A stretch of 64,000 bases of DNA, from positions 29,688-93,687 of the forward strand of contig CAMAWD010000018.1 in NCBI GenBank assembly GCA_945861785.1, in the 5' to 3' direction. The position numbers and the translations under genes are program-made. Position 1 is the stretch's first letter. The number at the start of each line of letters is the position of its first letter. Of the stretch, positions 58,633 to 64,000 are shown in pieces. The stretch is from Rhodoferax sp. OV413. Its GTDB lineage: Bacteria > Pseudomonadota > Gammaproteobacteria > Burkholderiales > Burkholderiaceae_C. The notes under the pieces are model-generated. The model made no database searches. It was not told the origin of the DNA and saw only the letters and a program-made list of their open reading frames with translations.

Positions 58633-59505
58633 ATGGGTCAAATCGTATACGCGGCCGGCGTGCCGCACGCTCCAGGGCTGGTCGGGCTGTTCGAGGCCGC
58701 GCCGGCCGACGTCAAGGCGGTGGTGCGCGACCTCTACGGTCGCCTGGCGCGCGAGCTGCGCGAGTGCCGGCCCGACGTGCTGATCGTCTTCGCCAACGAT
58801 CACCTGGCCAACAGCCGGGTGCGCACCTATCCGGATTTCCTGATCGGCATGGCCGCCGAGCATTCGGGCCCGTATGAATGGTTCAAGGAGTGGATCGGCT
58901 GCCGCGACTATCGCGTGAGCGGCCATCCGCTGGTGGCCGAGCGGCTGCTCTCGGGCATGGCGCAGCGCGGCCTGCGCATGTTCGGCTCGCGCGACAACCT
59001 GAAGTTCGACGACAACATCTCGGTGCCCACCGTGCTGACCGAGCTCGACACCAGCGGCATCGCGCTGGTACCGGTCCTGCAGAACTGCACCGTGCCGCCG
59101 CTGCCCGACCAGCACCGTTGCTACGCCGTCGGGCAGGCGCTGTGCGACATCATAGAGCACGACCTGCCGACAGGCATGCGCGTTGCCCTGCTCGGCTCCG
59201 GCGGCCTGAGTCACGAGCCGGGCGGTGCCCGCTATTACTTCATCGACGAGGAGTTCGACCGCTGGTTCCTCGAGCTGGTCGCCAGCGGCGACCATGAGCG
59301 CATGCTGCGCGAGCTGACCATCGAGCGCATGGAACGCTCCGGCTCGGGCGGCACCTGCGAGCTGCTGGCCTGGACCGTCATCATGGGCGCCATCGGCCCG
59401 TGCAAGGGGACCACCTCGGGCTATGCGATCCACACCGATTTCAAGTGCGGCATCGGCGGCGTCTTCTGGGACCTGGCCAGCGCCCCGGCCAGGGTGGCGG
59501 CGTGA
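58633..59505 (+). CDS. Extradiol ring-cleavage dioxygenase catalytic subunit (LigB superfamily)
   Basis: The 290-residue protein matches the class III extradiol dioxygenases. His12 lies in VPHAPG and His57 in FANDHLANS, the positions of the iron ligands in protocatechuate 4,5-dioxygenase LigB. GSGGLSHEPGG supplies the conserved second-shell histidine. It would use Fe(II) and O2 to open a catechol-type ring, or a related substrate, at the meta position. Start ATG at 58633; a TTG two codons earlier is less likely. The LigA-like small subunit is encoded immediately downstream with a 4-base overlap. The natural substrate could be protocatechuate, gallate or another catechol. Confidence 0.9.
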   Translation: MGQIVYAAGVPHAPGLVGLFEAAPADVKAVVRDLYGRLARELRECRPDVLIVFANDHLANSRVRTYPDFLIGMAAEHSGPYEWFKEWIGCRDYRVSGHPLVAERLLSGMAQRGLRMFGSRDNLKFDDNISVPTVLTELDTSGIALVPVLQNCTVPPLPDQHRCYAVGQALCDIIEHDLPTGMRVALLGSGGLSHEPGGARYYFIDEEFDRWFLELVASGDHERMLRELTIERMERSGSGGTCELLAWTVIMGAIGPCKGTTSGYAIHTDFKCGIGGVFWDLASAPARVAA

Positions 59506-59840
59506 CGCGAGCCGCCATGGACACCAGCCTGGCCGGCCATGACCTGGTGCAGGACCTGAAGTGGGACCCGGCGTTGCGCGAGCGCTTTGCCAGCCACGAA
59601 TCCGAGGTGCTGGACCGCTACGCGCTGCGGCCCGAGGAACGCCTGGCGATCGAGCAACGCGACTTCAAGGCGCTGTATGCACTCGGCTTCCATCCCTACC
59701 TCGGCGGCCAACTGGCGCGGCTGATTTACGGCAACACAGCCGGCAAGGGCGCGGCCGTGGCGGTGCGCATGCTGGTGGCTTCGCTGCAGGGCCTTCAGGC
59801 CGAGCACTATCCGCCGAGCAAGGGCGAAGGCCCGAAGTAA
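59502..59840 (+). CDS. LigA-like small subunit of extradiol dioxygenase
   Basis: The 112-residue protein starts at a GTG overlapping the LigB stop (GTGA); an ATG at 59517 is the alternative. It has LRPEERLAIEQRDFKALYAL, GFHPYLGGQLARLIYGN, the helical pattern of the LigA subunit that caps the active site of LigAB-type dioxygenases. Its order after the large subunit is the reverse of the ligA-ligB order in Sphingobium. Its stop shares bases with the start of the formamidase-like gene. Confidence 0.87.
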   Translation: MTRAAMDTSLAGHDLVQDLKWDPALRERFASHESEVLDRYALRPEERLAIEQRDFKALYALGFHPYLGGQLARLIYGNTAGKGAAVAVRMLVASLQGLQAEHYPPSKGEGPK

Positions 59841-60774
59841 TGCTGCACACGCTCAAAGCCTCGCCCCGCACGGTGCGGGTCGGCCTGATCGACGCCGCGT
59901 TCCCGCCGGTGCTGGCGATCGACTCGGGCGACGAGGTAGACCTGGAAACCTGGCAGCTGTGGGGCGACGCCGTCAAGCCCGACTCCAGCTATGCAGACGT
60001 GGTGGGTTTTCGCGCGCGCTACGCCAACTGCGGACCGCACAGCATCACCGGGCCGATCGAGATACGCGGCGCGCGCGCCGGCGGCGCGCTGAAGGTGGAG
60101 GTCCTGTCGTACCGCCTGCGCGACCACGGCTTCAACGTGCTGCTGCCGCGCGGCACCGGCCGCGGGCTGCTGGCCGACGAGGTGGAGGGCGGCGAGATCC
60201 GCCATTTCGCACTCGACACCGAACGCATGACCACGCGCTTCGGCCCCGGCGTGACGATTCCGCTGCGGCCCTTCCTGGGCATCCTGGGCGTGGCGCCGGC
60301 GCAGGATGGCGCGCAGCATTCATCGGCGCCGGGCGACTTCGGCGGCAACATCGATTGCCCGGAACTGGTGGCGGGCAGCACGCTGTACCTGCCGGTCTGG
60401 CGCGATGGGGTGGGCTTCTACGCCGGCGACGCGCACGCGGTGCAAGGCTGCGGCGAAGTCTGCCAGACCGCGCTGGAGACGGCCATGCATTCCGCGCACC
60501 TGCGGCTGTCGGTGCTGCCGCAGTTGAGCCTGGCGCGCCCGCGCATCGAAACCCCCAGCCACCTGGTGACGCTGGGTTTCGACACCGACCTGCGCGAGGC
60601 CGCGCGCCAGGCCACCAGCGACATGGTCGCCTGGCTGTGCCATGAGCACGGCTTCACGCAGGGGGACGCGTATTCCTTGTGCTCGCTGCAATGCGACCTG
60701 ATGATCACCCAGATCGTCAACGGCACCAACGGGGTCCACGCGCGGCTGGCGCGCGCGCTGCTGGAGCATCGCGG

Positions 60775-60778
<4 letters not shown>
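59840..60778 (+). CDS. Acetamidase/formamidase family protein (FmdA/AmdA)
   Basis: The 312-residue protein belongs to the FmdA/AmdA family of metal-dependent amide hydrolases. Landmarks are HSITGPIEIRGARAGG, RPFLGILGVAPA, GDFGGNIDCPELVAGSTLYLPV and GFYAGDAHAVQGCGEV, with several aspartates and histidines that could hold zinc. It would release ammonia from a small amide or formamide. It begins at the last base of the LigA-like stop and overlaps the ABC ATPase gene by four bases, so the unit might degrade a substrate with both an aromatic ring and an amide. Confidence 0.88.
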
Positions 60779-61781
<1,003 letters not shown>

Positions 61782-61785
<4 letters not shown>

Positions 61786-63521
61786 ACGGCAAGCACGGCA
61801 TGAACGGGGTGAACGGAATACTGGCCTCCCGCTGGCTGCTGATCGCCCTGGTGGCGCTGCTGCTGTACTGGCCGATGCTGATGCTGGTCGGCGGCATCTT
61901 CCGCAGCGGCGCGCCGGGCCAGGCCGGCGAGTGGACGCTGGCCGCGGTGCGCCGCGTGATCGACTCGCCGGCGACCTGGAAGGCGCTGGGGCATTCCACC
62001 GTGTTCGCGCTGTCGACCACCTTCATCGGCACCCTGATCGGCGCGTTCTTTGCCTTCATCTCCGCGCGCACCACCGCGCCGCTGCGTGGCTGGCTCTCGC
62101 CGATCATGCTGCTGCTGTTCGCGGTGCCGCCGCTGCTGTACGCGGTCAGCTGGTCGCTGCTGGCCGACCCGGGCGCCGGCCTGCTGAACCAGGCCACGCG
62201 CGCCGCGTTCGACGCGGCCCCGTTCAACGCGTTCAGCTGGGGCGGCATGGTCGCGGTGCACTCGCTCAAGCTGTCGGGCTTTGCCTACCTGATGCTGCTG
62301 CCGCCGTTCCGCAACATGAACCGCAGCTACGAGGAGGCCTCGATGATCGCCGGCGCCGGCCGGCTGGCGACGCTGCTGCGCATTGACCTACCGCTGCTGC
62401 TGCCGGCCATCTCCGGTGTGGTGATCCTGGGCGTCATCTTCGGGCTGGGCGCCTTCGACGTGCCCGCGCTGCTGGGCGCGCTGGCCGGCGCCAGCATGCT
62501 GTCGACCCGCATCTTCAGCACGCTGAGCATCTCCATCCCGCCGGACTACGCCGGCGCCAGCGCGCTCGGCGCGGTGATGATGCTGATGCTCTCGCTGCTG
62601 CTGGCGCTGCAATGGCGGCTGGTGCGCGGCGAGCGCTTCGTCACCGTCACTGGCAAGTCGGCCTCGCAGGAACCCTGGGACCTCGGCCGCTGGGGCTACG
62701 CCGCCGGCGCGCTCATCGTGCTGTTCAGCACGCTGTGCCTGCTGCTGCCGGGGGTGCAATTGCTGCTGACCTCGCTGCAGCCAGCGATCGGCGTCAACCG
62801 CTACTCGCTGGCCAACTACCAGTCGCTGCTGGCCGACCGCCAGGTGCTCGGCGCGCTGCGGCTGACCGTCGGCCATGCGCTGCTGTGCGGCGCCATCGTG
62901 ATGGGCCTGGCGCTGGTGATGGGCCAGACCGGCCGGCGTGCGCCGCTGTGGCTGCGCCGCTACCTGGAGATCGGCTCCCTGGCGCCGATCATGATGCCCG
63001 GCGTGGTGCTGTCCATCGGGCTGCTGTGGGCCTTCATCTCCCTGCCCGGTCTGCGCCTGCTGTACGGCAGCGGCTGGCTGGTGATGATCGGGCTGGTGAT
63101 CCTCACCATGCCGATCGCCAGCCGCATCGTCAGCGGCGCGCTGGCGCAGATCTCGCGTGAACTCGAGGAGGCCGCGCAGATCGCCGGCGCCGGGCCGCCG
63201 CGCGTGCTCACCGACGTCACCCTGCAACTGGTGCGGCGCAGCTTCCTGGCCGGCTGGCTGGTCTGTGGTGTGGTCGCCGCCGGCACGCTGGACATTCCGC
63301 TGATGTTGCTCGGGCCGGGCACCCCCAATGTGTCCGTGCTGGTTTATTCGGACATGACGCTGGGCGGCGCGCCCACGCGCGCCAGCGCCTTGCTGCTGGT
63401 ACTTGTGGCGGTCGTCGTTGGCTTGACCGCTTTGGCCGTTTTGACAGGCGCGATGTGGCCCGCATTGCGCCGCCTGGCAGGGCAGGTGTTGCACGGGCGA
63501 ACGGCGGTCGCGGCCGCCTGA
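61782..63521 (+). CDS. ABC transporter permease, FbpB-type double-domain
   Basis: The 579-residue membrane protein contains two fused permease halves. Each has an EAA-type loop, EEASMIAGAGRLATLLRIDLPLL in the first and LEEAAQIAGAGPPRVLTDVTLQL in the second (both read in stretches), and about six membrane helices per half, beginning with WLLIALVALLLYWPMLMLVGG. Such double permeases serve as FbpB or as PhnV/PotB-like pairs in one chain. Its ATG overlaps the end of the ATPase gene. Confidence 0.92.
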
Positions 63522-63570
63522 GGCGGTAGGTTGCGACCTTTTCATTTCACTTCACCACCCGAGGAAAACC

Positions 63571-64000
63571 ATGAACGCAAATCGCAGAACCTTCGTCTCC
63601 GGCACCGCGGCAACCCTGTTGAGCGGCGCATGGACCTCCAGCCTGGCCCAGTCGCCCAACTGGGCCGGCAGCGCGGCCGACACCGAGGCCCTGAACAAGC
63701 TGTACGACGCCGCCGTGTCGGCTGGCGAGAAAGAGGTGGTAATCTACGGCGCCTACTTCGGCATCTTCCGCCCGATCTGGGACCAGTTCCAGGCGCGCTT
63801 CCCGAAGATCAGCATCATCGGCAGCCCGCTCAGCGGCGCGCAGCTGGCGACCAAGCTGGACGCCGAATACAGCAGCGGCCAGCACAGCGCGGACATCGTC
63901 ACCTCGGGCTTCACCGAGCTGATGGGCACGGTCTCAGCCAACCGGGGGCTGCCCTATGTGCCGCCGAACATCGCCAACATCCCGCGCCGCTACCACGACG
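63571..64000 (+). CDS. ABC transporter extracellular binding protein, 3' end outside window
   Basis: The ATG at 63571 follows GAGGAAA. The 143 visible residues begin with a Tat-like or Sec signal (NANRRTFVSGTAATLLSGAW, cleavage near SLAQ), then the type 2 binding-protein opening EKEVVIYGAYFGIFRPIWDQ, FQARFPKISI and the ligand-loop start YSSGQHSADIVTSGFTELM. This is the iron/polyamine/thiamine-type binding fold and matches the upstream permease and ATPase. The frame is open at the right edge of the window. Confidence 0.9.
   Translation, partial: MNANRRTFVSGTAATLLSGAWTSSLAQSPNWAGSAADTEALNKLYDAAVSAGEKEVVIYGAYFGIFRPIWDQFQARFPKISIIGSPLSGAQLATKLDAEYSSGQHSADIVTSGFTELMGTVSANRGLPYVPPNIANIPRRYHD

Overview
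The window is high-GC DNA whose gene content points to a betaproteobacterium of the order Burkholderiales (Comamonadaceae or Alcaligenaceae type). The reasons are the four Bug/TctC-type periplasmic binding proteins, a DUF2889 gene, and many CoA ligase, acyl-CoA dehydrogenase and SDR paralogs. The species cannot be read from the sequence. Almost the whole window is catabolic: 5 CoA ligases, 8 acyl-CoA dehydrogenase genes (2 gutted), 4 full-length and 1 gutted crotonase-type hydratases, 1 MaoC hydratase, 4 full-length and 2 broken SDRs, 2 class III CoA transferases, 1 SCP2-type thiolase with a DUF35 partner, and a one-chain biotin-dependent acyl-CoA carboxylase.

Layout. 1-2381: a LysR regulator (cut by the window edge) divergent from a Bug receptor and a hydratase. 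2851-11718: an acyl-CoA dehydrogenase, a CoA ligase/Bug pair on the minus strand, and a plus-strand run of SDR, gutted SDR, gutted hydratase, Bug receptor, quinone-oxidoreductase-like MDR and CoA transferase. 12274-27058: Baeyer-Villiger monooxygenase, a LivK / LivH-LivM-LivG fusion / LivF importer, an HSL-type esterase, the single-chain carboxylase, a wrecked SDR, then ligase, SDR and hydratase. 27089-32095 (minus): ligase, gutted dehydrogenase, 2,4-dienoyl-CoA-reductase-like SDR, dehydrogenase, gutted dehydrogenase. 32269-38030 (plus): HMG-CoA-synthase-like/DUF35 fusion, thiolase, CoA transferase, SDR and MaoC hydratase, which could make one beta-oxidation round. 38075-42549: a beta-keto acid cleavage enzyme relic, MarR regulator, DUF2889 protein, CoA ligase, and a junk join of AbiEii-like and exonuclease III fragments. 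42636-55410: divergent pairs including two kinase/dehydrogenase sets that resemble the phosphorylation route for 4-hydroxyacyl-CoA (ACAD10/11 and LvaA/LvaB). 55500-57530: IS91-type debris and the 3' part of a tRNA-Leu gene, probably an island edge. After that come a frameshifted unknown gene, a LigB/LigA extradiol dioxygenase, a formamidase-family protein and an Fbp-type ABC importer cut by the window end.

How the parts may work together (inference). Periplasmic receptors and the Liv importer bring in carboxylates. The monooxygenase and esterase could open a ketone through an ester or lactone to a hydroxy acid. Ligases or CoA transferases activate the acids, the kinase/dehydrogenase sets remove a gamma-hydroxyl, and the SDRs, hydratases, dehydrogenases and thiolase finish the chain. 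A recurrent 14-bp element (GTATG, 5 bases, ATAY) precedes most transcription units between 2500 and 55486 and is not seen at the three promoters checked outside that stretch. That suggests one local regulon ending at the mobile-element border. Four catabolic genes carry clean in-frame internal deletions, and several others are out-of-frame relics, so the region is being pared down.
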